Shown: positions 1 through 9,059, numbered from the stretch's first letter. The stretch: 64,000 bases of DNA from Chryseobacterium phocaeense (GCF_900169075.1 NZ_LT827015.1:2868158-2932157), one strand, 5' to 3'. The notes: generated from the letters alone by a model not told the origin. A program made the numbers and translations.

Positions 1-1341
1 GATTACATGTGTGTCATTAAAAAGTATGGAAATATATCATTGGTGGCAGGGCAGTTATCAAATAGAATACAGCCTATGTCGAGTTTTAATAATGCAGGCC
101 AGGTAGGTTATTCTCAAGTGACCGAATCTTTTCTGTCAGCAGATGATTCTATATTATGGTCAAAGAAATACAATTTCAGTAATTATTCGGATGGTGGAGA
201 GTATTATAGATTTCCTTACCATTTACCAGATGACATGGATTGGGCCAGAGGCCTGAATCTAAAAACTACAAGTTACGATTCTACCGGGAAAATTGTAGAG
301 ACTTTGGACAATAAATATCATTTTTCGGGAGAAGAAATGTCTCCTTACAGGTTTTATAAAAGCTATGATGGCAGTATGGGTACAAATGCACCATTTACGG
401 AGTTAACCCCAGCACCACCTGCACAAGCTCCTTCAAATTACATATTGTCTCATTATACCAAGAGTGTACCTATGTATAAATTTGGTAAATATTTGAATGG
501 ACCATCGGACCCGTCTAACCAATCTTCAAACGTTTTCAGAACAGCATTTTTTTATGGAGGTGTGATACATAATTATCAAAAAATAAAAACAGAATACATT
601 AATGGGTTACCAACTCAGGTGGCATATATTGATACTGAAAAAGGTAGTATGAGTCATCATCAGGTAACCTCTAAAAAAGCAACAATGTCGGACGGAAGCA
701 TTACGGAAATCTCTTATCAGTATGCCATAGAGCAAAACAATTCAGAAATGATTACTGCTAATATGATCGGTGTTCCCCTTCAGACAGAAGAAAAAGAAAA
801 TGGTAAAACAATTTCTAAAACAAAAACAGTATATGCTAAGAATACATTAACCAATAACCTGATCCTTCCGGTATCTGTTCAGAAATTCGACAAGGATAAT
901 ACCTCATCAGCAAAGAACAGCATAACATATAACCGATATGACACCAAGGGAAATGTATTACAGTATACTACTAAAGAAAGCTTTCCTACAGCCATTATCT
1001 GGGGATATAATAATACACTACCTATTGCCAGAGTAGAAGGAGCTACTTACCAGCAAATACAGAGCTTTGCCGCAGACATTATTGCAAAGTCCAATGATGA
1101 TACAGATGCGGTCAAAGAAAGCCTGTTAATCAATGCCATGGACTCCTTCAGGAATCAGGATGCTTTTAAAAGATTCAGCATTACTACTTATACCTATGAT
1201 CCGCTGATTGGGGTAACCAGTGTAACGCCCTCTACAGGAGTAAGAGAATTTTACAAGTATGACGCTGCCGGCAGGCTTCAGTCTGTGGTAGATGTCAACA
1301 ATAACATTCTGAAAGAACTTCAGTATAACTACAAACAATAA
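1..1341 (+). CDS. YD/RHS-repeat protein, 3' part (5' end outside window)
   Basis: The reading frame is open from base 1 (two codons precede the first ATG at 7), so this is the C-terminal part of a longer gene. The last ~150 residues hold YD-repeat-like segments such as YNRYDTKGN and YKYDAAGRLQSV, typical of RHS/YD shells. It ends 10 bases before the next gene, which encodes a full RHS protein, so the two probably form one transcription unit. In flavobacterial genomes an RHS gene often follows a second large secreted YD-repeat partner, and I infer that role here. No catalytic domain is visible. The signal peptide, if any, lies upstream of the window. Confidence 0.75.
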   Translation, partial: DYMCVIKKYGNISLVAGQLSNRIQPMSSFNNAGQVGYSQVTESFLSADDSILWSKKYNFSNYSDGGEYYRFPYHLPDDMDWARGLNLKTTSYDSTGKIVETLDNKYHFSGEEMSPYRFYKSYDGSMGTNAPFTELTPAPPAQAPSNYILSHYTKSVPMYKFGKYLNGPSDPSNQSSNVFRTAFFYGGVIHNYQKIKTEYINGLPTQVAYIDTEKGSMSHHQVTSKKATMSDGSITEISYQYAIEQNNSEMITANMIGVPLQTEEKENGKTISKTKTVYAKNTLTNNLILPVSVQKFDKDNTSSAKNSITYNRYDTKGNVLQYTTKESFPTAIIWGYNNTLPIARVEGATYQQIQSFAADIIAKSNDDTDAVKESLLINAMDSFRNQDAFKRFSITTYTYDPLIGVTSVTPSTGVREFYKYDAAGRLQSVVDVNNNILKELQYNYKQ

Positions 1342-1351
1342 AACACACATT

Positions 1352-4300
1352 ATGAAAAAATATTGGTTATCCATTATAACCTGTTTGTGTACTGTACTGT
1401 CCTTAACGGCACAGAATCTGACACAGACAGAAAATTATACCTACAGCAGGACTTATCTGGAACCTGTGACTACCTCCAGCGGTACTGCAAAACAAATACA
1501 GGAAGTACAATATCTCGATGGTCTCGGGAGGGCAAAGCAGAACATTGCTGTAAAGGCAACCCCTTCCGGAAAAGACCTGGTGATTCCTGTGGAATATGAT
1601 GCTTTTGGGAGGCAGGTAAAAGATATGCTGCCATTACCCCAACAAAATACGAACAGTGGAGGAATCTTCCCCTCACCTGACATCACAGGAGCAATAACCG
1701 TATATGGCAATGCTTCCAATTATTACAGGGAAAAGAAAATTGAAAATTCCCCACTAAACAGATTAGAAGAGCAGGCTGCTCCGGGGGAACCCTGGAAAAT
1801 GGGAAGTGGAAAGACGATAAAATATACCTATGGAACCAATAATGCTTCTGAGGTTAAAAAAATTATGGTGAATACTTCATGGACCACTGTTTCAGGCGTT
1901 GCCGTAAGCAATCCCGTTCCCAGTGTTTCTGATGAAAATACGGCCTACGCTTCCGGGGGATTTTATAAAGCCGGGACCCTGTATAAAAATACCATTACCG
2001 ATGAAGACGGCAATAAAGTTACCAGATACACTAATGGCAAAGGACAGATTATTTTAGCGAGGAAAAATGACGGATCACAGAATGCAGATACTTACTATGT
2101 TTACAATGAATACGGTCAGCAGGTATTTGTTATCCTGCCATTAGGAGTAAAAGCTATGGAAACTGCAGGAAATGTAATCAGTCCTGCTGTTTTGGATGAT
2201 TTCTGCTACCAATACCATTATGATAATCAGGACAGGCTCGTAGGAAAAAAGTTTCCCGGTAAGGGCTGGGAATATATGGTCTATGACAGGCAGGACAGGC
2301 TGGTGGCTACTCAGGATGCCGAATTAAAAAAGAAAGGACAATGGCTGTATATCAAATATGACCAACTGGGCAGAACTGCCATTACAGGAATAGGAACAGG
2401 CGGACTGAGAACTACAGAACAGAAAATAGTTGACGGATTGGGATCAAACAATGTAAACAGGCTTGATACTGCTCTTTTTGAAAGACAGGGTATGCCTGTA
2501 TATTATGGAAACCCTGACAATACCTATCCGAATTCCACCAAATGGGTTACTTTATTATCCATAAATTATTATGACAGCATTCCCGGTTATAGCTTCAATC
2601 CTTCTTTCCCAACTGGCAAATCTGTCTTGACTGCGGTTTCTGTTGAGGGAAGAAGCACCAAAGGGCTTCCTGTGATGAATCTGGTTAAAAATATTGAAAA
2701 TGACAGCTGGACAAAAAATTACACCTGGTATGATACTAAAGGGAGAGAGATAGGATCCTATTCTATCAATCATCTTGGGGGGTATACCCAGGTGGAAACA
2801 GAGCTGGATTTTACAGGAGTACCTCTACGATCTGTGACTTCCCATAAAAGAAAAGAAGGTGAGGCTGTAACAGTAGTGAAGCAGCGCTTTGAATATGACA
2901 ATCAAAACAGACTTTCAAAGCAGTGGCATCAGGTGAATAGCCAGCAGGAGCAGCTATTGTCTGAAAATACCTATAACGAACTCTCCCAGCTGACAGGTAA
3001 AAAAGTAGGCGGAAACCTCCAAAATATTGATTATAAATACAATATCAGAGGATGGGTAACAAAAATGAATGACCCTTCCAACCTGAGCGGAAAGCTTTTT
3101 GGATATGAGCTGAAATACAATAACCCGGTTAATACCTCATTATCTGCGGGGAAGTTTAACGGGAATATAACAGAGGTAGATTGGGCGGCAGCGGGCAACA
3201 CCGGGCTTAAAAGGTATTCCTACCAGTATGACCCTCTGAACAGACTGAAGAGCGGTATTTATTCAGAGCCGGGCGCTTCTGTTCCCGTGAATAATTTTTA
3301 CAATGAGACTATTGCTTATGACCTGAACGGTAAGATCCAGAATCTTAAAAGAAACAGAAATGCATCCGGTATTGGTGCAGAACTTATTGATAATTTAAAT
3401 TATACCTATTCGGGAAGCAGGACAAATACCATCACAGATGTTTCCGGGAATTACTTTGGCTATCCTGATGTTTCGGGAGCTCCTATTTCGTACGATGATA
3501 ATGGGAATATGACCAATCTTATTGATAAAGGGATTCTGGAGATCGGTTACAACTACCTCAGCCTCCCTGGCCAGATAAGGTTCAATAAGGAATACAGATC
3601 CCGTGACAACCCGGATGTAAAGTACAATGTGAATACTAAATATCTTTACAGTGCAGATGGAATCAAGCTTAAAAAAGTGTACACCTTTGGCTCCGGCAGA
3701 ACAAATATGGAGTCGGTTACCACTACAGATTATCTGGATGGTTTCCAGTATGTGAATGATGTATTAAAGTTTGTGCCAACTTCGGAAGGGTATTTCAGCT
3801 TTGAAAATAATCAGTATATTTACAACTATACAGATCACCTGGGAAATATCCGCCTGTCTTATTATAAAGATAGTTTTGGAAATGCAGCGGTAGACAGGGA
3901 AACCAATTATTATCCTTTTGGATTAGAGTTTGGAGCCCACTCCACAACAAGTAATAGCACTCCCGGGTATCAGTATAAGTTTTTAGGGCAGGAATTGCAG
4001 CAGGAAACGGGCTGGGTTGATCTGAACGCAAGGTTTTATATGCCGGATGTAGGAATATTCGGGCAGCATGATCCTTTAAGTGCATCAACGCTTGATCCTT
4101 ATGGATATGCTTACAATAATCCCGTAATGTTTGCAGATCCTACAGGATTACAAGGTGAGCTTGCAAGTGGGGAACCAGATGAGCCAAAACCAATAGGAAC
4201 AGTGACCAATCCAATTGACGTAGGTGAAGTGGTAGTGAATGCTCCAATTAGGGCAATAGCTAATAATCTTGGATCAATTCTGCCTAATAATTGTACGCTT

Positions 4301-4930
4301 TGCTATAGTGGAATCGGAACTTCATCAGGTATTAGTCTTTCGGGTAACTACGCACCTCCATTACCTGCTAATTTTAAGCCTGTCTTGCATAACGGTTCTG
4401 CTCAGATGATGGATGGACTTCTTTGGGATGTAGCAGCCATTTATTTAGCAAATAATGTAAAACCTGAAAATAAATATGCAGCAATGGCGGTTGGTGCTTT
4501 AGCTATTATTATTTCCAGGGGACATGCAGCGGATGAAGTATTAAAGGCGGAAGCATCAATTGCAAAGGCGGAAGCAATAGCTGCTAAAGCTGAAACTAAT
4601 ACATTAATACATTATACATCCGAAGAAGGATATAAAGCTATTATGGAATCGGGAGAACTATTACCATCTATTGGTGTGAAAAATGCAAGACATGGAGCAG
4701 GTCAATATTTTACAGATTTGGCCTCAAATGAATTAACAAAAGGACAGGTTTCAAGAAGGCTATTTGGTGTTCCCTGGAATACAAAAAGTATTACTCATTT
4801 TATTGAAATAGATGTTCGAGGATTGAATGTTGTAAAAAATGCTCCTAATAATTTTTTGATTCCAAATACAAATAGTCTTCCATTAACCGGGATTATTGTA
4901 AATCACGGGACTTCAACTTTTAAACCTTAA
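1352..4930 (+). CDS. Secreted RHS polymorphic toxin with C-terminal HYD1-type ADP-ribosyltransferase domain
   Basis: 1192 residues. An N-terminal signal peptide (hydrophobic stretch ending TAQN) is followed by many YD repeats (for example YDAFGRQV, YDPLNRLK) and the RHS core motif ending NPVMFADPTGL near residue 930. The C-terminal ~260 residues are unlike the shell and visibly more AT-rich. The last ~110 residues resemble the Tox-ART-HYD1 family: His in IHYTSEEGY (H1087), Tyr and Asp in GQYFTD (Y1119, D1122) and an acidic strand FIEIDV (D1154). HYD1 ARTs transfer ADP-ribose from NAD to a target, which cannot be told here. The downstream gene is a probable immunity partner 17 bases away. The RHS call is firm; the toxin subfamily is from motif recall. 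Confidence 0.85.
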   Translation: MKKYWLSIITCLCTVLSLTAQNLTQTENYTYSRTYLEPVTTSSGTAKQIQEVQYLDGLGRAKQNIAVKATPSGKDLVIPVEYDAFGRQVKDMLPLPQQNTNSGGIFPSPDITGAITVYGNASNYYREKKIENSPLNRLEEQAAPGEPWKMGSGKTIKYTYGTNNASEVKKIMVNTSWTTVSGVAVSNPVPSVSDENTAYASGGFYKAGTLYKNTITDEDGNKVTRYTNGKGQIILARKNDGSQNADTYYVYNEYGQQVFVILPLGVKAMETAGNVISPAVLDDFCYQYHYDNQDRLVGKKFPGKGWEYMVYDRQDRLVATQDAELKKKGQWLYIKYDQLGRTAITGIGTGGLRTTEQKIVDGLGSNNVNRLDTALFERQGMPVYYGNPDNTYPNSTKWVTLLSINYYDSIPGYSFNPSFPTGKSVLTAVSVEGRSTKGLPVMNLVKNIENDSWTKNYTWYDTKGREIGSYSINHLGGYTQVETELDFTGVPLRSVTSHKRKEGEAVTVVKQRFEYDNQNRLSKQWHQVNSQQEQLLSENTYNELSQLTGKKVGGNLQNIDYKYNIRGWVTKMNDPSNLSGKLFGYELKYNNPVNTSLSAGKFNGNITEVDWAAAGNTGLKRYSYQYDPLNRLKSGIYSEPGASVPVNNFYNETIAYDLNGKIQNLKRNRNASGIGAELIDNLNYTYSGSRTNTITDVSGNYFGYPDVSGAPISYDDNGNMTNLIDKGILEIGYNYLSLPGQIRFNKEYRSRDNPDVKYNVNTKYLYSADGIKLKKVYTFGSGRTNMESVTTTDYLDGFQYVNDVLKFVPTSEGYFSFENNQYIYNYTDHLGNIRLSYYKDSFGNAAVDRETNYYPFGLEFGAHSTTSNSTPGYQYKFLGQELQQETGWVDLNARFYMPDVGIFGQHDPLSASTLDPYGYAYNNPVMFADPTGLQGELASGEPDEPKPIGTVTNPIDVGEVVVNAPIRAIANNLGSILPNNCTLCYSGIGTSSGISLSGNYAPPLPANFKPVLHNGSAQMMDGLLWDVAAIYLANNVKPENKYAAMAVGALAIIISRGHAADEVLKAEASIAKAEAIAAKAETNTLIHYTSEEGYKAIMESGELLPSIGVKNARHGAGQYFTDLASNELTKGQVSRRLFGVPWNTKSITHFIEIDVRGLNVVKNAPNNFLIPNTNSLPLTGIIVNHGTSTFKP

Positions 4931-4947
4931 ATATTAAACTTAAAAAT

Positions 4948-5190
4948 ATGCAGGAATTATTTGTGAAAAAATTTTGGGAAGAAGAGAATATATGGTTTTA
5001 TATGCATTTCCAAAATGAAGAAGCTATCAGACAAATTGAAATTAATCCTAAAGGAAAAGTGTTTTTAACATTAGAATATCCTCAACAAGGCGAATCTATG
5101 TTATACGATCAATCTTTTAAAGACCTGGATTTAAATGATTCTGATTTTATTACTAAGGACGAATTTGATGAAATTTGGAATAACAAGTAA
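4948..5190 (+). CDS. Small acidic protein, candidate immunity protein for the RHS ART toxin
   Basis: 80 residues, no signal peptide or membrane segment, rich in Glu, Asp and aromatic residues (FWEEENIWFY). It starts 17 bases after the RHS toxin stop and is followed at once by a strong hairpin terminator, so it is the last gene of the toxin unit. Position, size and acidity fit a cytoplasmic immunity protein that would bind the ART domain. I do not recognise the family with certainty; some resemblance to DUF6881-like small proteins is possible. The immunity function is inferred from position only. Confidence 0.6.
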   Translation: MQELFVKKFWEEENIWFYMHFQNEEAIRQIEINPKGKVFLTLEYPQQGESMLYDQSFKDLDLNDSDFITKDEFDEIWNNK

Positions 5191-5191
5191 T

Positions 5192-5219
5192 ATAAAGCCC
5201 CATGTAATTGGGGCTTTAT
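5192..5219. terminator. Bidirectional hairpin terminator
   Basis: Perfect 10-bp stem ATAAAGCCCC / GGGGCTTTAT with an 8-base loop. It lies between the convergent immunity gene and macrodomain gene and can serve both strands. Confidence 0.85.
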
Positions 5220-5223
5220 TATT

Positions 5224-5679
5224 TTAGTTTCCGCAATAATTTTCAACTACAAATAAATGAATATTGGGGTAATTTCCAATTACTTTTTCAATCACGAAAG
5301 CAACTTCGTTCCAATCTAATCCGCCTAATCCTGCTCCAATTTTCGGCATGGATATTTCAAAAATATTATTTTCTGATGCATATGAAAACATCTTAATTAA
5401 AGCATTTTCAATAGCATTAATGTCTGCTTTTGTTCTCCAATTTGATTGGGTTGCAAGATTAAAAATTATCCCATTTGAATAATTATAAATAAATACATCC
5501 CCTAAAAAGAACAACTTCTGTTTACATAAAATTTTATATTCTTGGTACATGAGTGGAAATTTTTTTTTGAATTGTAATGCTATCCCCTTTCCCATAGCAC
5601 CAGCACAATTACAACCATGAGCAAAATTATAAACTCCATGCAAATTAAAAATATCACCCTCTTTAATATATGTAATCAT
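5224..5679 (-). CDS. Macrodomain protein (TARG1/ALC1/DarG-like ADP-ribose-processing)
   Basis: A single macrodomain of 151 residues. Visible motifs are the N-terminal GDIF strand, the phosphate-binding loop GCNCAGAMGKGIALQFKKKF and IGAGLGGLDW near the C-terminus; the first and last resemble TARG1, ALC1 and DarG macrodomains, which bind or remove ADP-ribose. The position where TARG1 and DarG have the catalytic Lys (T-K) reads T-Q in NLATQSNW, so the lysine chemistry may be absent or different. I use the ATG at 5679; an upstream in-frame TTG at 5703 is less likely. The gene converges on the ART toxin module and could erase toxin damage, but it is not in the same operon and no DarT-like gene is visible. 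Confidence 0.85.
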   Translation of the reverse strand: MITYIKEGDIFNLHGVYNFAHGCNCAGAMGKGIALQFKKKFPLMYQEYKILCKQKLFFLGDVFIYNYSNGIIFNLATQSNWRTKADINAIENALIKMFSYASENNIFEISMPKIGAGLGGLDWNEVAFVIEKVIGNYPNIHLFVVENYCGN

Positions 5680-5731
5680 CTTGTAAGTTAAGTTATTATG
5701 CAAAAATATTATTTTTTTAAAGAATGGTAAG

Positions 5732-5892
5732 CTATGATAAGCCTAATGTGGTGAGGCTTCCTGATAAATAATCTTTTTTCCAACGCCTTATACTATTAGG
5801 GTGGATATTAAGTTCCCCCGCAAGAGAATCTATACTACAATTACGTTCCTCCAACAACTCTATTGTTTAGTTCTAAATTCTTTATTGTACAT
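5732..5892 (-). pseudogene. Fragment of IS3-type transposase OrfA
   Basis: On the minus strand an ATG at 5892 opens a short frame (MYNKEFRTKQ, stop), and after a one-frame shift the sequence continues as IELLEERNCSID, then LAGELNIHPNSIRRWKKDY, a helix-turn-helix typical of IS3-family OrfA, ending at a stop at 5732. The frameshift and the lack of OrfB and end repeats show a dead remnant. It marks past transposition at the edge of the toxin island. Confidence 0.55.
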
Positions 5893-6362
5893 TATTTTAT
5901 TTCTTTACTTTAAATGTAGAGCTTAGGAAATTAATTTTGGTGTCTACTCAAAGATAGCAAGTCCAAGGTTAGATTAAATTACTCTGAAATTGATACAAAT
6001 AAGCAGTAATTTTATAGAATAGAGTGATAATTTGATCGCTCTATTTGTTTTCCAGTAGAAAGATTTTATTTTTGAATTTTATTTTAAATGTATATTTTTG
6101 GAGTAAAATTAATTTAAGAAAGTTTTAAATGTCCGCAAAAAGTTTTATAATAGTTTTAGCGGTTTTTGTTTCAATTGACACAAATATAGACACTTTCAAA
6201 ATGATAATTTTCAAAACTGATTGATTTTAAACCATTTATATGTATTTTATAGAATACGCTCAGCATGACATTTCTGATACTAGTATTTTTTTAACATCAT
6301 ATTGAATATTGTTATGCTGATCGGGTTAAAACATTTTTTATTCATTGCGATATATCGTCTTA
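5893..6362. other. AT-rich intergenic region, no gene seen
   Basis: About 470 bases between the IS fragment and the 3' end of the dioxygenase gene. No supported coding frame was found. The only clear structure is the hairpin at 6018-6045. Decayed mobile DNA is a plausible origin given the OrfA fragment beside it. Confidence 0.5.
6018..6045. terminator. Possible hairpin terminator
   Basis: Stem AATAGAGTGAT / ATCGCTCTATT (11 bp with one G-T wobble), 6-base loop, then TGTTTT. There is no intact gene just upstream on the plus strand, so it may be left over from a lost gene. Confidence 0.4.
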
Positions 6363-7085
6363 TCAATTCATTCTCTCAGACCATTGCAATTCATCCGGCA
6401 ACTCCATATCGGAAAATTCTATATGGATCACCCTTCTTCTTCTGCCGTCTGTGGTTCTGTTGGAGCCATGCAGCGTTAAGGGTTTCATAATCATAATACC
6501 ACCCCTTTCTACGTTGCATATTTCTTCGGTTTCCACATCCCAGTTAATAGTTTCGGGTCTGTAGATTCCTTTGGCATGTGAACCGGGAACCACTTTCAGC
6601 GCCCCGTTATTTTCATCGGTATCATCGAGATGGATCCTGATGGTGCAGATATTTTCAAGAACCGGTAAAGGCGGCTGGACGGCAAACTGATTTTTCTTTG
6701 TCGTCCATGGCCCGAAGCCCTGTATTTCAAGCTTTTTATCAACTGAAATGGTGAGATCCTGGTGATAGGCAACATACCAGTTTGAGGTTTCCGGTTTATC
6801 AAAATAAATACTTTTTACCACGAAATACCTTTCTCCAAAAAGTGTTCTGATCATGGATTTAACAGCATCATTCATTACAAGATCTTTAACCCCCGGAACT
6901 TCTTTCAGAAACTGTCTTACCGCAAAAAGGTCTTCAGATTTTCTGAAATTTTCTGCTGAAGTATCTGCCTTTTGAATGGTTTCTGTGATTTTTTCAATTT
7001 CATCATCAGAAAAAACCGTATTGATTACCGTGAAGCCTTTCCGGAGAATCTCCTCTTTATGGCTGTCCAGATATTGTTCTGTCAT
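6363..7085 (-). CDS. Phytanoyl-CoA dioxygenase (PhyH) family protein
   Basis: 240 residues, near the usual PhyH size. The Fe(II) facial triad is visible as HxD in YHQDLTI (H108, D110) and the distal His in TLHGSNR (H206), followed by an Arg cluster (about R215-218) fitting 2-oxoglutarate binding. Members hydroxylate varied small molecules, and the substrate cannot be told here. No signal peptide, so cytoplasmic. It starts 6 bases after the symporter gene stop on the same strand, so the pair is likely one operon, which might link import of an organic acid or amino acid to its hydroxylation (inference). Confidence 0.85.
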   Translation of the reverse strand: MTEQYLDSHKEEILRKGFTVINTVFSDDEIEKITETIQKADTSAENFRKSEDLFAVRQFLKEVPGVKDLVMNDAVKSMIRTLFGERYFVVKSIYFDKPETSNWYVAYHQDLTISVDKKLEIQGFGPWTTKKNQFAVQPPLPVLENICTIRIHLDDTDENNGALKVVPGSHAKGIYRPETINWDVETEEICNVERGGIMIMKPLTLHGSNRTTDGRRRRVIHIEFSDMELPDELQWSERMN

Positions 7086-7091
7086 GAATGA

Positions 7092-8342
7092 TTAAACTTC
7101 CTGAGGTGTATTTTCAAGCTGTCCTTCCCACTTGGAAACGGCTGAAGTTGCCAGCGCATTCCCCAATACATTTGTCATACTTCTTCCCATATCGCAGAAA
7201 TGGTCAATCGGCAGGATCAAAGCAATCCCTTCCGGCGGAATTCCGAACATGGTACAGGTGGCCACGATGATTACAAGAGAAGCTCTTGGCACCCCAGCAA
7301 TCCCTTTTGAAGTAAGCATTAAAACAAGAAGCATGGTGATCTGCTTACCCAGCTCCATTTCTATTCCATAAATCTGGGCAATAAAGATAGAGGCAAACGT
7401 CATATACATCATACTTCCGTCCAGGTTGAATGAGTATCCTAAAGGAAGGATAAAAGACACGACTCTATTGTTACATCCGAATCTTTCAAGCTCTTCCACC
7501 AGTTTTGGAAAAACCGCTTCTGAACTTGTGGTAGAGAAAGCAATCAGCAAAGGAGCTTTGATTCTTCTAAGCAACTCGAAAAGACGGTTCCCAAGGATCA
7601 GGTAGCCTACCAGAAGAAGAACCAGCCAAAGAACCGCTAAAGCAAAGAAGAAATCTCTGAGATAAATAGCGTAGACTGTAAATATTTTAAATCCGTTAAC
7701 TGCCACTACTGCTGCAATAGCACCTAAAACCCCAAGCGGGGCAAACCACATGATATAGCCGACCATTTTAAGGATGGCATGTGCGATAATATCAAAAAGC
7801 TTAACCACCGGTTGTGAATATTCTTCCCCCAGATTGGCCAGCGCCACTCCAAACATAATAGAGAAAACCACAATCTGAAGTACTTCATTCGTAGCAAAGG
7901 CTTCAAATAAACTTTTAGGGATCATATGTTTCACAAAGTCCTCCATAGAGAAACTTTTACTGCTTTTCAGAAGGTCATCCGCTGCTGCGGCATCCTGAAT
8001 CGGCAGTTTGGTTACATGTCCCGGCTCCAGCCAGTTGACCAGCATCAGCCCTATGAAAAGAGAAACCAGGGAAGCTGAAATAAACCACAGCATTGCTTTT
8101 GTTCCTACCCTTCCAATCATTTTTATATCGCTCATTTTGGCTATTCCCACTACCAGTGTAGTAAAAACAAGCGGCGCAATAATCATCTGTACGAGCCTGA
8201 TAAAAACGGTACCCAACAGTTTGATATTTTTGGAAAATGGTTCTGCACTTTCAGGGTACTGGGTGTGTACCACCCCTCCAATGGCTACTCCCAGAAGAAG
8301 CGCAACGATGATGGCAATAAAAAGTTTATTCTGTCCTTTCAT
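7092..8342 (-). CDS. Dicarboxylate/amino acid:cation symporter (DAACS family)
   Basis: 416 residues with about eight membrane helices and the two re-entrant loops of the GltP/DctA fold. Diagnostic stretches are the Ser-rich STTSSEAVFPKL, MMYMTFASIFIAQ, SKGIAGVPRASLV and NVLGNALAT near the C-terminus. The family imports glutamate, aspartate or C4-dicarboxylates with sodium or protons across the inner membrane. A TAnnTTTG box lies about 20 bases upstream of the start. It is the first gene of a probable operon with the PhyH-type dioxygenase. The exact substrate is not decided. Confidence 0.92.
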   Translation of the reverse strand: MKGQNKLFIAIIVALLLGVAIGGVVHTQYPESAEPFSKNIKLLGTVFIRLVQMIIAPLVFTTLVVGIAKMSDIKMIGRVGTKAMLWFISASLVSLFIGLMLVNWLEPGHVTKLPIQDAAAADDLLKSSKSFSMEDFVKHMIPKSLFEAFATNEVLQIVVFSIMFGVALANLGEEYSQPVVKLFDIIAHAILKMVGYIMWFAPLGVLGAIAAVVAVNGFKIFTVYAIYLRDFFFALAVLWLVLLLVGYLILGNRLFELLRRIKAPLLIAFSTTSSEAVFPKLVEELERFGCNNRVVSFILPLGYSFNLDGSMMYMTFASIFIAQIYGIEMELGKQITMLLVLMLTSKGIAGVPRASLVIIVATCTMFGIPPEGIALILPIDHFCDMGRSMTNVLGNALATSAVSKWEGQLENTPQEV

Positions 8343-8361
8343 ATATATAGTTCAATTCGCA

Positions 8362-8369
8362 CAAATATA
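8362..8369 (-). promoter_or_regulatory. -7 box of symporter gene
   Basis: TATATTTG on the minus strand matches the Bacteroidota -7 consensus TAnnTTTG exactly. No clear -33 element was seen. Confidence 0.5.
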
Positions 8370-8504
8370 ATAGTTTTTCAGTTGGTATACTATTTTGTCC
8401 TTACTACATTAAGCCAGGATTAAGTTTGTAATACATTAAAATTAAATCCCTGATTTTGAAAATATTGCAAAAAATTAAAAAAACATTTATTGAGTTTTTA
8501 TTCT

Positions 8505-8532
8505 TTTGGTACAAATTTTATTATTACATTTG
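8505..8532 (+). promoter_or_regulatory. Promoter of BON lipoprotein operon
   Basis: TTTG at 8505-8508, 16-base spacer, then TACATTTG at 8525-8532, a perfect TAnnTTTG -7 box. The start codon is 31 bases downstream. The spacer is slightly short for this sigma factor. Confidence 0.6.
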
Positions 8533-8563
8533 ATTGTATTAACAACATTATAAATATACAACT

Positions 8564-9052
8564 ATGAAAAAAACTATCGCAATGGCTGCATTAGCTGTAG
8601 CTGTGTCTTTTGGAGCGGTTTCATGCAAAAAGAAAGTTTCTGATGCCGATCTTCAAACTCAGGCTACAACAGTGGTAACTTCTAATCCCAATGCTTCTGT
8701 AGAAGTTAAAGAAGGAGTAGCCCACTTAAGCGGAACCTTCGCTGACCAGCAGTCTAAAGATGCCATGATCGCAAAACTAAAAGCAATCAACGGAGTAAAA
8801 GAAGTAATGGATATGTCTACTATCGCTGCTCCTGTTGCAACTGCACCCGTGGAAACAGCATCTGCCGTGGATCCTGCCGTTCAGCAAAAAGTTCAGGACG
8901 CTGTTAAAGATTTCCCTTCTGTAAAAGTAGAAGTTGTAAATGGAGAGCTTACGCTTACAGGAAATGTTTCAGGTCTTCAGGCAAGAAAAATCAAAGAATC
9001 TGTAGATGCTTTGAAAATCGGAAAGTATAACAATAACCTTGTGGTAAAATAA
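8564..9052 (+). CDS. Lipoprotein with two BON domains
   Basis: 162 residues. A signal peptide ends in a lipobox (FGAVSC), followed by Lys residues, so this is probably a membrane-anchored lipoprotein. Two BON-like repeats follow (VEVKEGVAHLSGTF and VEVVNGELTLTGNVSG), separated by an Ala/Val/Pro-rich linker. BON domains bind phospholipid or envelope surfaces and are found in OsmY-like envelope stress proteins. It is 7 bases upstream of a second BON protein and shares its promoter. A role in envelope maintenance is inferred from the domain. Confidence 0.85.
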   Translation: MKKTIAMAALAVAVSFGAVSCKKKVSDADLQTQATTVVTSNPNASVEVKEGVAHLSGTFADQQSKDAMIAKLKAINGVKEVMDMSTIAAPVATAPVETASAVDPAVQQKVQDAVKDFPSVKVEVVNGELTLTGNVSGLQARKIKESVDALKIGKYNNNLVVK

Positions 9053-9059
9053 TTTTAAG

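Noticed and set aside
5680..5703. TTG start giving a longer macrodomain protein
   Set aside because: The added residues are not part of the macrodomain and the internal ATG begins just before the first strand.
5893..6362. Possible lost gene in the gap
   Set aside because: No reading frame or domain is supported; only a hairpin was found.
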